This document shows, one piece after another, positions 6,485-15,938 of a stretch of 22,476 nucleotides of DNA (its first letter is position 1; every line of letters begins with the position of its first letter). The position numbers were made by a program, and so were the translations under genes. This stretch comes from Gemmatimonadota bacterium (GTDB lineage: Bacteria > Gemmatimonadota > Gemmatimonadetes > Gemmatimonadales > GWC2-71-9). The stretch covers positions 1 to 22,476 of the forward strand of contig JAGGAG010000019.1 of assembly GCA_017889745.1 (NCBI GenBank), read 5' to 3'. Below the pieces are notes generated by a model. It ran no database searches. It saw only the letters and a program-made list of their open reading frames with translations, and was not told the DNA's origin.

Positions 6485-9127
6485 TCAGCGCGGACTGAGG
6501 CCGAGCGACCAGATGTCGCTCTGGTGCTCCATCACGGTGAAGTAGAACTGGCCCCCGCGTGCCTGGAAGAAGGCGCGGCGCACCCGGGGCCCGTCCGGGG
6601 AAAACCGCACCAGCTGGCGCTCGGGCCCTCCGCGCGACGGGATGCCCCAGAACCCCGCCGTGGAGTCATTGGCGTTCGAAACGAAGTAGAGCTCCCGCCC
6701 GTCGTCCGACCAGCGCACGTGCTGCGCGGGCGTCGCGGTGACCCGGCTGGATGCACCGCCGGCCGCCGGCACCCGCCAGATGCCCTGCGCATTGATGTAG
6801 GCGATGGTGCTGCCGTCGGGTGACCAGGCCGGCCAGCGCCCGCCGCTGCGCGTGAGCCGCCGGATGTGCCCCCAGTGGTCCAGGGAATCCCGCCGCATCA
6901 CGTAGATCTCCCGCCGCTCGTCCTCCCGCGTCGACTCGAACACGATCTCACTACCATCCGGTGACCAGCGTGGGGCCCGGTCCTGGCCCGGGTCGTTGGT
7001 GAGCTGCTGGGTGGCCCCGCCCGCAGACGGCATGACGAACACGTCGCGCGTGCCCTGCCGGATGCTGTGGAACGCGAGCCACCGGCCGTCGGGCGACCAG
7101 GTCGGGAGGAAATCGTCCCGGCTGTCCGACGTGAGGCGCACCAGTTCCCCGGTTTCGAGTGACAGCCGGTAGATGTCCTGGTTGCCCTCGCGATCGGAAT
7201 CGAGGGCGAGCCACTTGCCGTCGGGCGAAAGGTCGAACCCCTCGATCACCTGGGTCCCGGAGGTGACCGGCGTGAGTGGCCCGAGCGCGGTGAGGGAGCG
7301 CGGGATCGGCGTGGCATAGACGTTCGAGCGCAACTCGAGCCGGCTGTACACCAGCAGCGTCCCGGCGCGATCCACGCTGATGGTTTGCGCACCCAGGCCG
7401 GTCGTCACCCGCTGTGCCGAATCCGGCGGCACGCCCGAGCGCGCGAGCGGCAGGCGGTAGATATCCCGCCCCCCCTCCCGGTTGGATACGAACAGCAGCC
7501 CCCGCCCATCGGGCAGCCATTGCGGGCTCAGGTTCATTGCCCCGTCATCCACCAGCGTCGTCTCGGCGCTGTCGGCGAGTGTCACCAGCGCCAGCCGCGT
7601 CGGCGCGAAGTTGGCGAAGTTGCCGACACTGCCGTAGACGAAGTCGGCGTTCTCCACGATGAAGGCGATGAACCGCCCGTCCGGCGACCACGCCGGCGCC
7701 GATGCGCCGCGGATGTCCCAGCGCCCTTCGTGCAGCAGCCGCCGACCGCCCTTTTCGACGTCGGCCACGTAGAGCTTGCCGCCACTCGAGTAGGCGAGTT
7801 GTGAGCCGTCGGGTGACCAGTCGAGCCCGAAGAGCGGGCCGACGGAATCGCTGCCGGGCACGAGATGCGCAAGCCCGCCGAGCGCCGGGATCACGAAGAT
7901 CCCGGTCGGCGTCTGAAGGGCGATCCGCGTGCCGTCGGGCGACCACTTGGGCGAGCGCTGCGGGCGCGGCAGTGTCGGCGCCGGCTGCACCGGGCGATCG
8001 CCGTCACGCTGCTTGACGAAGAGTTCGCCCGCCTCGGGACCGCCGGCGATGTAGGCGAGCATCTGCCCGTCGGGCGAGATGGCGGGATCGAGCTCGAGGC
8101 CGGCATCGAAGGTGAGTTGCCTGGTCTGTCCCGCCACCAGCATGCCCCTCGCCGACTGGTCGCGCAGGAGGAGCGCTGCGACTATTGCGAGGGCGAGCCC
8201 CACCACGGCGGCGGCGAGCCACGGCCGCCGGCCGCTGCCTGCGGTCGCCTGGCCGTCCGCCAGTCCCGACTCGATGGCCGGCAGGAGCTCGGCCGCCGAC
8301 TGCCACCGATGGGACGGATCCTTTTCCAGGGCGCGCTCGATGCCCCGCGCCAGCGCGTCCGGCGTGTCGGGCCGTTCGCCCTGCACCGGGGCCGGGACCT
8401 CGGTCATCTGGCGGGCGAAGATCCGCTGCGCGGTCGAGTCCGAGAACGGCGGGTGACCGGCGAGCATCTCGTACAACACCGTGCCGATGGCGTAGATGTC
8501 GGCGCGGTGATCGACATCGGGGGCCGCTGCCGCCTGCTCCGGGGCCATGTACGCCGGCGTGCCGAGGGTCAGGCCCGCGCTGGTGATGCCGCTGTGGTCG
8601 GTGGCCTCGCTCAGTGCCTTGGCGATGCCGAAGTCCATCACGTAGGCATGACCGGCGCCGAGCATGACGTTCTCGGGCTTGATGTCCCGGTGGACAACGC
8701 CCTCGTGGTGGGCGTATCCAAGCGCGTCCGTGATCTCGCGCCCGATCCGCGCCGCATCGGCGATCGGGAGGGGGCCCGTCCGGGTCAGCCGGGCCCGGAG
8801 CGTCTCCCCCGTGACGAACGGCATGACGTAGAACAGCTGGCCGGCCGCCTCCCCCGAGTCGAAGAGGGGCAGGATGTGCGGATGCTGCAGCCGGGCGGCG
8901 ATCTCGATTTCCTGCAGGAAGCGCTCGGCGCCCAGGATGGAGGCGAGTTCGGGCCGCAGTACCTTGATCGCGACCCGACGCCCGTGCCGCAGGTCGCGCG
9001 CCGCGTACACGCGCGACATGCCACCGCGTCCCACCTCCCACTCGACCGCGTAGCGGTCGGCGAGGGCGGAGCGGATTCGGTCGAGCGGATCGACCATCGT
9101 GGGCCGTTGTGGAGGATGCTGGAGCAT
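6485..9127 (-). CDS. Membrane-anchored Ser/Thr protein kinase with TolB-like propeller sensor domain
   Basis: The 880-residue protein combines a cytoplasmic Hanks-type kinase, one membrane helix and a large outer domain. Kinase landmarks are GRGGMSRVY (about 33-41), Lys55 in VAIKVLRPEL, HRDIKPEN with Asp148, DFG at 165-167 and APE at 195-197; all catalytic residues are present. The membrane segment is about 303-321 (WLAAAVVGLALAIVAALLL). The rest carries about ten PD40/WD40-like repeats of the form WSPDGxxLAY, a TolB-like beta-propeller expected in the periplasm, probably sensing a ligand or partner. I chose ATG 9127 because AGGGAGG lies just upstream (spacing is short); ATG 9097 (MVDPLDR) is an equally plausible family-style start. 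It follows cydB by 32 bases on the same strand. The reading frame runs further upstream into cydB, but that stretch is out-of-frame shadow. Confidence 0.92.
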   Translation of the reverse strand: MLQHPPQRPTMVDPLDRIRSALADRYAVEWEVGRGGMSRVYAARDLRHGRRVAIKVLRPELASILGAERFLQEIEIAARLQHPHILPLFDSGEAAGQLFYVMPFVTGETLRARLTRTGPLPIADAARIGREITDALGYAHHEGVVHRDIKPENVMLGAGHAYVMDFGIAKALSEATDHSGITSAGLTLGTPAYMAPEQAAAAPDVDHRADIYAIGTVLYEMLAGHPPFSDSTAQRIFARQMTEVPAPVQGERPDTPDALARGIERALEKDPSHRWQSAAELLPAIESGLADGQATAGSGRRPWLAAAVVGLALAIVAALLLRDQSARGMLVAGQTRQLTFDAGLELDPAISPDGQMLAYIAGGPEAGELFVKQRDGDRPVQPAPTLPRPQRSPKWSPDGTRIALQTPTGIFVIPALGGLAHLVPGSDSVGPLFGLDWSPDGSQLAYSSGGKLYVADVEKGGRRLLHEGRWDIRGASAPAWSPDGRFIAFIVENADFVYGSVGNFANFAPTRLALVTLADSAETTLVDDGAMNLSPQWLPDGRGLLFVSNREGGRDIYRLPLARSGVPPDSAQRVTTGLGAQTISVDRAGTLLVYSRLELRSNVYATPIPRSLTALGPLTPVTSGTQVIEGFDLSPDGKWLALDSDREGNQDIYRLSLETGELVRLTSDSRDDFLPTWSPDGRWLAFHSIRQGTRDVFVMPSAGGATQQLTNDPGQDRAPRWSPDGSEIVFESTREDERREIYVMRRDSLDHWGHIRRLTRSGGRWPAWSPDGSTIAYINAQGIWRVPAAGGASSRVTATPAQHVRWSDDGRELYFVSNANDSTAGFWGIPSRGGPERQLVRFSPDGPRVRRAFFQARGGQFYFTVMEHQSDIWSLGLSPR

Positions 9128-9159
9128 ATCCTCCCTACGGATTCGCGGCCACGACGGCG

Positions 9160-10176
9160 TCAGGCGCGCTGCGGCCGGCTCTTGAACACGCGGAAGAGGT
9201 AGATGAGCGAGGGTACGAGGACCACGAACCCGAGCGCGAGCGCGCCGAGAACCAGCTTCAGAGTCGTATCCGGCGCGGCGGCGGCGGCGATCGTGAGGTC
9301 GGGCGGGAGCAGGTAAGGGTACTGGCAGAGCGCCCACCCGGACAGGATGAGCACCGCCTGGAACGGCGCGGCCACGCGCGCGAGCCGGTAGCGACGCTGC
9401 CACAGGGCCGTGAAGGTCAGCAGGGCCAGCCCGCCCACGACCACCTGGTAACCCGGCGCCCATGGGCTTGCGGTCAGGCCCTGCCACACGAGTGGCACGT
9501 ACCGCCGGGCCAGGAACAGCGCGAGCATCGCCGCGAGGAAGACGCCGATGCCGGCCGCGAAGGCGCGGAGCCGGAAGTCGTCCTGCAGGTCCGGATCGTC
9601 GGTTTCCAGCGTGAGGTACACCGCCGCGAGATAGGCGCAGAGGACCAGAGCCAGGGCGCCGATCGCGAACGGGAACGGCTGCAGCCAGGGCCGCACGTAC
9701 GCCTCGGCGAAGGTGCCCGACGGCCGTGCCGGTATGCCGCCGGCCGCCACCGTGCCGGCCGCCACGCCAAGCAGCACCGGGGTGACCAGGCTCGCCCACG
9801 AGAAGACCATGCCCCATCGGCGCTGCACGTCATCGCGCTGGCTGTCATAGGTCCGGAAGGTGAACGCCGATCCCCGCAGGACGATGCCGACGAGCATGAG
9901 GGTCAGCGGTATGTGCAGTGTGACTGAGAGCCGCGCGAACCCCGAGGGGAAGCACACGAAGAGCAACACCACCGCCAGGATCAGCCAGACGTGATTGGCT
10001 TCCCAGATGGGCCCGATCGCGTCGGCGATCAGGGCGCGCTGTCGCTTCCGCCGCGGGCCGCTGGCGAACAGGTCCCACACGCCTCCGCCGAAGTCGGCGC
10101 CGGCCATGACGAGGTAGGCCGCGAACGCCACGACCACCCCGGTCGCGATGAGCAGTGCGGGCGTGAGTTCAGGCAT
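9160..10176 (-). CDS. cydB: Cytochrome bd ubiquinol oxidase subunit II
   Basis: The 338-residue polytopic membrane protein is of normal length for CydB, the partner of CydA in the quinol oxidase that reduces oxygen to water in the inner membrane. Family blocks are visible: ADFGGGVWDLFASG near residues 27-40, AIGPIWEANHVWLIL near 53-67, GIVLRGSAFTFRTYD, and GMVFSWASLVTPVLLG. The GPxWExNxVW block is especially diagnostic. The ATG at 10174-10176 overlaps the cydA stop by eight bases, so the two are translationally coupled. No small CydX-like ORF is seen in the 32 bases between cydB and the kinase gene. The subunit is needed for stability and heme insertion of the complex. Confidence 0.94.
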   Translation of the reverse strand: MPELTPALLIATGVVVAFAAYLVMAGADFGGGVWDLFASGPRRKRQRALIADAIGPIWEANHVWLILAVVLLFVCFPSGFARLSVTLHIPLTLMLVGIVLRGSAFTFRTYDSQRDDVQRRWGMVFSWASLVTPVLLGVAAGTVAAGGIPARPSGTFAEAYVRPWLQPFPFAIGALALVLCAYLAAVYLTLETDDPDLQDDFRLRAFAAGIGVFLAAMLALFLARRYVPLVWQGLTASPWAPGYQVVVGGLALLTFTALWQRRYRLARVAAPFQAVLILSGWALCQYPYLLPPDLTIAAAAAPDTTLKLVLGALALGFVVLVPSLIYLFRVFKSRPQRA

Positions 10177-11509
10177 CGCGCAGCACCGGCGTGTAGATGC
10201 GCTGCCAGTCCTCGGCGCTCGGGCTCTTCGCGATCTGCCGGTACATGAGCCAGACCACCGCCACCGCCAGCGCGCAGTACAGCAGCGTGAAGAGCGTGAA
10301 CGGCACGATGAGCCCGGGCATGGGTGTCACGGCGTCGGCGGTGCGCATCACGCCTTGGATGATCCACGGTTGCCGCCCCAGCTCCGTGACCATCCATCCA
10401 GCCTCCACAGCAAGGAAGCCCATTGGGGCGGCGAGTGCCACGCCGCGCAGGAAGCCCCGATGCTCCGCCAGCTGGCGGCCCCGCCAGGCGAGCCACGCCG
10501 CCCAGGCGGTGATCGCCATCATGAACGTGCCCAGCCCGACCATGAGCTGGAACGAGAGGTGGACCAGCAGCACGTTGGGCCATTCATCGCGGGGCACGCG
10601 GTCCAGTCCTGTCACCTCCGCCTGCGGATCCCCGTGGGCCAGTACGGACAGCAGGTAGGGAATCCGGATGGCGTAGCGCGTCCGGCCGGCATCGGCGTCC
10701 GGGATGCCACCGATGATGAGGGGAGCGGCGGACTCGGTGCGGAAGTGTCCTTCCATTGCCGCGAGCTTGGCCGGCTGGTGCACGGCCACCATCTTGGCGC
10801 TGCGGTCGCCCGAGAGCGGCTGCAGCAGGGCGGCCGGCCCGCCCACCAGCAGCGCCACGGTGAGCGCATGCCGGTGAAAAGTGTTCATCGGCTTCTTGAG
10901 GAGGAGGTACGCGTGGATGCCGGCGACCGCGAAGCCGGTGGCGGCGTAGGCCGCCAGGATCATGTGAATCGTCTGCGTCAGCGCCGCCGGGTTGAAGATG
11001 GCGGTGATGGGGTCGATACCGACCGCCTTCCCGTCGGTCATGGTAAAGCCGGTCGGCGTGTTCATCCACGCGTTCGCGATCACCACGAAGATCCCGGAGA
11101 GGGCGCCGCTCAGCGCGACGATGATTCCCGCCCACAGGTGCGCGCGGCCGGAGAGCCGCTCCCAGCCATAGAGGTAGACCCCGAGGAAGATCGCCTCCAC
11201 GAAGAAGGCGAAGCCCTCGAGCGAGAAGGGCATGCCGAAGATGGGGCCCGCGAACTCCATGAACCCCGGCCACAGCAGCCCCAGCTCGAAGGACAGCACC
11301 GTCCCCGACACCGCGCCCACCGCGAACATGATCGCCGTGCCCTTGGACCAGCGCTTCGCGAGTTCGAGATACACCTCATCGCCGGTGGCGAGCCAGCGGC
11401 GCTCCGCCATCACCATGAGCAGCGGCATCCCGATGCCCACCACGGCGAAGATGATGTGAAATGCCAGCGACATTCCCATCTGGGAGCGCGCCGCGAGGAG
11501 GTCATTCAT
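10169..11509 (-). CDS. cydA: Cytochrome bd ubiquinol oxidase subunit I
   Basis: The 446-residue protein carries the catalytic signature of CydA. By alignment with the E. coli numbering I can place His18 (FHI), Glu98 (SLEGF), Glu105 (VEAIF), His182 (TIHMIL), Met323 (FQLMVGLG) and Glu376 with Arg379 in ELGRQPW. These correspond to the heme b558, b595 and d ligands and proton-path residues. The protein is much shorter than the long-Q-loop E. coli type, so it belongs to the short-Q-loop group that includes cyanide-insensitive oxidases (CioA). It would allow respiration at low oxygen or under respiratory stress. The ATG at 11507-11509 lacks a strong SD. It starts 66 bases after the glycosyltransferase gene and overlaps cydB at its 3' end. 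Confidence 0.95.
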   Translation of the reverse strand: MNDLLAARSQMGMSLAFHIIFAVVGIGMPLLMVMAERRWLATGDEVYLELAKRWSKGTAIMFAVGAVSGTVLSFELGLLWPGFMEFAGPIFGMPFSLEGFAFFVEAIFLGVYLYGWERLSGRAHLWAGIIVALSGALSGIFVVIANAWMNTPTGFTMTDGKAVGIDPITAIFNPAALTQTIHMILAAYAATGFAVAGIHAYLLLKKPMNTFHRHALTVALLVGGPAALLQPLSGDRSAKMVAVHQPAKLAAMEGHFRTESAAPLIIGGIPDADAGRTRYAIRIPYLLSVLAHGDPQAEVTGLDRVPRDEWPNVLLVHLSFQLMVGLGTFMMAITAWAAWLAWRGRQLAEHRGFLRGVALAAPMGFLAVEAGWMVTELGRQPWIIQGVMRTADAVTPMPGLIVPFTLFTLLYCALAVAVVWLMYRQIAKSPSAEDWQRIYTPVLRDA

Positions 11510-11575
11510 GCGCTGATGGCTCGTAGGGGTGCGATCATGGCGTTCTGAACATACCCTCGGGGCCGTCCGGGCTCG

Positions 11576-13135
11576 CTAGCCCCAGTCGGGGCCGAGCTGG
11601 CGCCAGATGACGGCGGGCGGCTGCATCAGGTCGCGGCAGAGGTGGATGGGTACGTCCCGCTCCTCCTCGACGCCCCACGGATTCGAGGTGCGGTCGATCT
11701 CCGAAACACTCCGGCACAAGGGCTGGAGGTCCGCGACCGTGCCGCCGGCGATGATCAGGATGTCGACGGGTCGTTCGGGCAGGCCCCAGTTGTAGAAGTC
11801 CCCGCTGCGGCTGACCGGATAGGGCAGCCCGTACCGCGTCGCATACATCGCGAGGGCGCCGGCGCGGCCGTAGTTGCCCCCGACGATCACAGTGCGCGCT
11901 CGCTCCCCCTCCGGGAGCGAGCGGTACGCGGCCGCCACCACTGCCGCGAGATCCTCCCACCCGATCATGTCCGCGAAATCCTGCGGCAGGGGCAGGACGG
12001 TGCCCTGGTTGGTAGTGACGGCCCGTGCCACCCCCAGTCGCGCGGCGTACATCGCGAGCGCCGCGCGCGGAAGGATGGGCGCTCCCACCGGCAGCAGCAG
12101 CGCGCCGGCGAGCATCAGGAAGGCGGCCATGGCAGGCACGACCCGGCGCCTTCCCGGGTGTTCGCCCATGCGCGCGAGCGCCACTGATCCTGCGGCAATG
12201 AGCAGCGGATGCACGGGGGCGAAGTAGTAGTCCTTCCCATGCAGGAGGAGCAGCACGACCAGGATGGCCGCGACGGCGTACGCTGCCGGCCGGAACCGAT
12301 GCGCCAGGGCACCGACCGTCAGCGACCACGCGCCGATCAACATGAGGAGGGCGGCGGGGCCGAGCATCAGTGGCTGCGCGGACAGGAAGGCGCTGGGGGT
12401 GACGCGCTCGAGCTGCGACTGGCGCAGGGCCGACATCTGGGCCAGGAACGGCCAGTCCCACGCGAACTGCCCGGCGATCGTCGGTATCGCCATGGCGGCG
12501 GCGGTGGCCGCCGCGATCCATGGCCAGCGCGTGCGGAGGTCCCGCCGCAGGGGCGACAGGATCACGGCCACGGCAACGCCCAGCATGAGGAAGGCGACGC
12601 TGAACTTGGTCATGGCGCCGAGTCCGAGGGCGATGCCCAGCATGCCCCACCAACCGGCCCGGCCGCTCGCGCCCGCAGGGCGTGCCAGCAGTTCCAGCAA
12701 TGCCAGGAACGCGAGTGACGACCAGACCATCTCGAATACCACTGGCTGGAACAGCGTTCCTGCACGGACGAACACGGGAGCCACGAGCACGGCGAGCCCG
12801 GCAAGCAGCTGCGCGCGTCGTGCGCCGCCCATGGCGCGAGCCATGGCCGCGGCGAGCAGGATGAGCCCGGCGTGCAGCAGGGCGGGGAGCAGGCGCGCGC
12901 CCGCGACCTGATCACCGAAGCCGGCCTTCACGAGGCGCGCCGCCGCGGCGATGAGCGGCGGGAACTGCATGCGGAGGAAGTCGAGGTGGTCGCCCATCGC
13001 GAAGTAGAGCAACTCGTCGCGATGAAAACCGAAGCCCGGCTGCGGCAGCGCGTGGATGCCGAGGGCGACCAGCACGATCGGGACGAGCGGGGGCCACGCG
13101 AACCCGGCGGGTGCATCCGTGCGGAGGGCGTTCAC
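11576..13135 (-). CDS. GT39/PMT-like membrane glycosyltransferase (ArnT-type fold)
   Basis: The 519-residue protein has about ten or more membrane helices and the GT-C layout. The first periplasmic loop has FHRDELLYFAMGDHLDF, whose acidic pair is the usual catalytic and metal-linked motif of the PMT/ArnT class, and a later loop has FPPLIAAAARL. Such enzymes move a sugar from a polyprenyl-phosphate donor to a lipid or protein on the periplasmic side. The C-terminal soluble part (about 400-519) includes VIVGGNYGRAGALAMY and a Cys-containing tail and is less conserved. The start is GTG at 13135, the only sensible one before the first helix; no clear SD is seen. It begins 13 bases after the TonB receptor stop, so the two are likely cotranscribed. 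The acceptor is unknown. Confidence 0.82.
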   Translation of the reverse strand: MNALRTDAPAGFAWPPLVPIVLVALGIHALPQPGFGFHRDELLYFAMGDHLDFLRMQFPPLIAAAARLVKAGFGDQVAGARLLPALLHAGLILLAAAMARAMGGARRAQLLAGLAVLVAPVFVRAGTLFQPVVFEMVWSSLAFLALLELLARPAGASGRAGWWGMLGIALGLGAMTKFSVAFLMLGVAVAVILSPLRRDLRTRWPWIAAATAAAMAIPTIAGQFAWDWPFLAQMSALRQSQLERVTPSAFLSAQPLMLGPAALLMLIGAWSLTVGALAHRFRPAAYAVAAILVVLLLLHGKDYYFAPVHPLLIAAGSVALARMGEHPGRRRVVPAMAAFLMLAGALLLPVGAPILPRAALAMYAARLGVARAVTTNQGTVLPLPQDFADMIGWEDLAAVVAAAYRSLPEGERARTVIVGGNYGRAGALAMYATRYGLPYPVSRSGDFYNWGLPERPVDILIIAGGTVADLQPLCRSVSEIDRTSNPWGVEEERDVPIHLCRDLMQPPAVIWRQLGPDWG

Positions 13136-13148
13136 GGCAGGATACTAG

Positions 13149-15938
13149 CTAGAAGAACACCTCGATGCCGAAGCGCATCGCCCTCGGGGGGGCGTAGTAG
13201 AAGACGGGCCAGAAATAGTCGCGCGCGGCCGCCTGGTAGAGCGGCAGCAGTTCCTCGGGGCCGGCCACCACGCCGTCGTGGTTCAGGTCGGCCGACGCGC
13301 GGTACCGCGGCGATTCATAGGGGATCGGCTGCGGGTTCGCGGCATAGGCCGATTGCACGGCGCTGTCGATTGTGGCCGGTGATGCGTAGGGCGTGCCGGT
13401 TTCAGGCCGCACCGACACGAGGTTCTGCGTACCCAGCAGGTTGCGGACGTCGAAGTACAGGCTGCCCTCCACCTTGCCGACCTGGAGCGGGCGGCGGACG
13501 AGCATGTCGATCGTGTTGGTCCAGGGAAGGCGGGCGCTGTTGGGCGGCAGGGGTATCGTCAGCGACGGATCGACCGGTGTGTACGGCAGGCCGCTCAGGA
13601 GCCGCACGATCAGGGATCCCTGCCACTTGGCGAACGGCTTGCTGCCCAGTACCGTGGGCCCGACGTCGGGTGAGACGACCCCCTGCAGGATGGCCGTGAA
13701 GGCGTGCCGCCGGTCGTAGTCGAAGGGAAACTCGATCCGCCCCGGGATGATGGTGTCACCGGTGGCGGGGTCGATCGTGTAAACGGTGCGTACGAGGAAG
13801 GCGTTGGACGAGTTCGCCTCGGCAAACTGCAGCGTGTACAGCAGGCGGAAGCCCCAGCCGCCCACGATCGCCCGCTCCAGGATGGCCTCGAAGCCACGCA
13901 CGGTCCCGTAGTCCGTGTTGCCGAAGATGCTCGAGTCGGCCGTGAACCCCTGGGGCACCGAGGACACGAGTCCGTACAGCTGGCGCAGGTAGACACCCGT
14001 CCGGAGCAGCAGGTTCTGTGTGGGACGCATGCGCACATTGAACTCGAACTGCCACGCGCGCTCGAAGCCGAGGTTCGGGTTGCCGACGCGGAAGCGGCCC
14101 GTGCGGTTGATGTCGTCGAACGCCGCGTTCACGAGGTACTGGTAGTCGGGGGCCTGGCTGAAGTAGCCGAAGCTGCTGACGATGGTGAAGCCCTTGAGCA
14201 CGGTGGAGGCGGCCACGCGCGGGTTGAGCGATCGCTGCTCGGTGGCCGGCACCCCCTCGAACTCCTGCTTCGAGTTGAACTGGTCGTACCGGAGCCCGGC
14301 GGTAAAGCCGAGTTCCTTCACCTTGTACTGGCCCTCCAGGTAGAGCGCCGCCGAGGTCGGCGAAAAGTCCGATGCCGTCGCCGGCGGTACGCTGTCGCCC
14401 ACCGGGAGGTACCCGAGCACTCGCTGGAAGGTCTGGACTCGCTGGCTGACGTACTCGCCCCCGAAATAGAGGTCGCCGCGTGTCCCCAGGCCGAGGGTCG
14501 CATCCAGCTGGGCCCGGTACTCCCGGAAGTCGTTCCAGTCGAGCGAACCCCGCGATCCCTGTGACTGGAAGAAGGCGGGGACGCCCCACGGGGACCGGCT
14601 CGAATAGTCGGGGAGGTACAGGCCGGGAATCGGCTGCTGCGCTGCGACGGTATCGCGCGCGCGCGCGATGTCCTCGCCCACGATGTTGAAGGGAGAGGTC
14701 GTAAAGGCGCCGAAGAAATACTCCACGGAGTCGGCCAGCATGCCCCGCACGAAGCTGCGATCGAAGTAGCCGAGCCTCACGTCGATGACCATCGGCAGCT
14801 TCGCCGTGGGCGACGAGGTGTGCTGGAAGCTTGCGCTCAGCAGTGTGCCGGAGAAACTCAGCCCCGGCGCGTACTCGAGGTCGTACTTGTAGAGCTGGTC
14901 GTACAGCGTCTGTTGCTGCGAGCCATACAGCCCGAACAGGCGGACCGTGTTCCCCCGGCCGGCGGGGATCACGAGCTTGCCGGCGTACGACAGCTGCTGC
15001 CCGGCATTGTGTGGCAGCGGGGCCGGAATGTTGTACCGCGGATCCTCGGGATTGGTCGGCGCCGGAGCGCTGGTCGGGTCGAAATCGGTGCGCGCGTTGA
15101 GGTCGACGCCGAAGACGCCCTGGATGCCGGCCACGATCGGCCCGCTGCCCGAGACGATGAAGCGGTCGAGCCCGAGATCGGCCGGACCGGTGAAGGCCCG
15201 GTCGCTCTCGTACGCCACCCGGCCAATCCACTTCGGGCCGCCGTCGGTCGTCACCACGTTGACCATGCCCGAGATCGCCTGACCGTATCTGGCGCTGAAG
15301 CCGTTCGTCACCAGTGTCGCTTCGGTCAGGATGTCCGGCGGAATGCGGAGCCCGATCTGGTTGGTGGATGCGTCGAGCTGGTTCTTGACGCCGAGCCCGT
15401 CGAGGATGAAGGACTGCTCGCCCGGGCGCCCGCCGCGATAGCTGGTGCCCACGGCGCCGGCGCTCAGCGTGAGGGCCTCTTCGAGAGAGCTGACCGGCAG
15501 GTTGCGAAGGTCCTCGGCGGTGTAGCGCTGCTCGGTGGTGGTGGCGAGCGCATCGAGCGGGTCCGGCGGTCCCGCCTCCACCGCGAGTTCCTCGAGTTCC
15601 ACGGCGCTCGACACGAGCACGATCTGGAGCGTGGTCGTCTCGCCCGACCGTATCACCACGTTCCTGATTGCCGTCGGCTGGTACCCGATGCGGCGCGCCA
15701 CCACGGTGTAGGTGCCGCTTCGCACCTGGCGGATGCGGAACGCCCCCGACGAATCGGTCACCGTGCCGCGGCGCGCCTCCTCCACGGTGATGGAAACGTC
15801 GGCCAGGTACTGGCCGATGGTCGAGTCGCGCACCCGGCCACCGACGGCGCCGTCCTGCGCTGCCGTCAGGGAAGGCACGCACAGAGTCGTCACGGCGGCG
15901 CACCCTGCCGCGCGGAGCCACCGGACCGCCCCGCTCAC
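13149..15938 (-). CDS. TonB-dependent outer-membrane receptor with carboxypeptidase-regulatory-like N-terminal domain
   Basis: The 929-residue protein has a signal peptide (cleavage near TAAQ, about residue 28), then a CarboxypepD_reg-like beta-sandwich (about 30-112, with GRVRDSTIGQYLADVSITVEE, split here across two strands, and SGTYTVVARRIGYQP). A plug domain follows (about 135-240, with YRGGRPGEQSFILDGLGVKNQ and GMVNVVTTDGG), then a long beta-barrel ending in a terminal Phe (FGIEVFF), typical for BAM-mediated insertion. It would import a large or scarce ligand using TonB energy. An EF-hand-like loop (residues 884-895) lies shortly before the last strand. The GTG start at 15938 overlaps the upstream lipoprotein stop as GTGA, implying coupled translation. 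The substrate is unknown; the paired lipoprotein may be its surface partner. Confidence 0.93.
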   Translation of the reverse strand: MSGAVRWLRAAGCAAVTTLCVPSLTAAQDGAVGGRVRDSTIGQYLADVSITVEEARRGTVTDSSGAFRIRQVRSGTYTVVARRIGYQPTAIRNVVIRSGETTTLQIVLVSSAVELEELAVEAGPPDPLDALATTTEQRYTAEDLRNLPVSSLEEALTLSAGAVGTSYRGGRPGEQSFILDGLGVKNQLDASTNQIGLRIPPDILTEATLVTNGFSARYGQAISGMVNVVTTDGGPKWIGRVAYESDRAFTGPADLGLDRFIVSGSGPIVAGIQGVFGVDLNARTDFDPTSAPAPTNPEDPRYNIPAPLPHNAGQQLSYAGKLVIPAGRGNTVRLFGLYGSQQQTLYDQLYKYDLEYAPGLSFSGTLLSASFQHTSSPTAKLPMVIDVRLGYFDRSFVRGMLADSVEYFFGAFTTSPFNIVGEDIARARDTVAAQQPIPGLYLPDYSSRSPWGVPAFFQSQGSRGSLDWNDFREYRAQLDATLGLGTRGDLYFGGEYVSQRVQTFQRVLGYLPVGDSVPPATASDFSPTSAALYLEGQYKVKELGFTAGLRYDQFNSKQEFEGVPATEQRSLNPRVAASTVLKGFTIVSSFGYFSQAPDYQYLVNAAFDDINRTGRFRVGNPNLGFERAWQFEFNVRMRPTQNLLLRTGVYLRQLYGLVSSVPQGFTADSSIFGNTDYGTVRGFEAILERAIVGGWGFRLLYTLQFAEANSSNAFLVRTVYTIDPATGDTIIPGRIEFPFDYDRRHAFTAILQGVVSPDVGPTVLGSKPFAKWQGSLIVRLLSGLPYTPVDPSLTIPLPPNSARLPWTNTIDMLVRRPLQVGKVEGSLYFDVRNLLGTQNLVSVRPETGTPYASPATIDSAVQSAYAANPQPIPYESPRYRASADLNHDGVVAGPEELLPLYQAAARDYFWPVFYYAPPRAMRFGIEVFF
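13254..13289 (-). other. EF-hand-like calcium loop in the TonB receptor C-terminus
   Basis: Residues 884-895 read DLNHDGVVAGPE, fitting the canonical 12-residue EF-hand loop: Asp at 1, Asn at 3, Asp at 5, Gly at 6, a hydrophobic residue at 8 and Glu at 12. It lies in the segment before the final barrel strand, so it is probably in an outer loop exposed to medium calcium. Confidence 0.55.

Noticed and set aside
9128..9817. A 230-residue upstream extension of the kinase reading frame
   Set aside because: It runs through cydB in another frame, is Arg/Gly/Pro/Ala-rich without structure, and lacks homology; the kinase starts naturally near 9097-9127.
11506..11538. Ten-codon mini-ORF (MIAPLRAISA) ending in an ATGA overlap with cydA
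   Set aside because: No SD in front and no attenuator structure around it; chance overlap cannot be excluded.
13756..15921. A 721-codon frame inside the TonB receptor gene
   Set aside because: Same strand, shifted frame, Arg/Gly/Pro-rich; the receptor frame has clear domains from signal peptide to terminal Phe.
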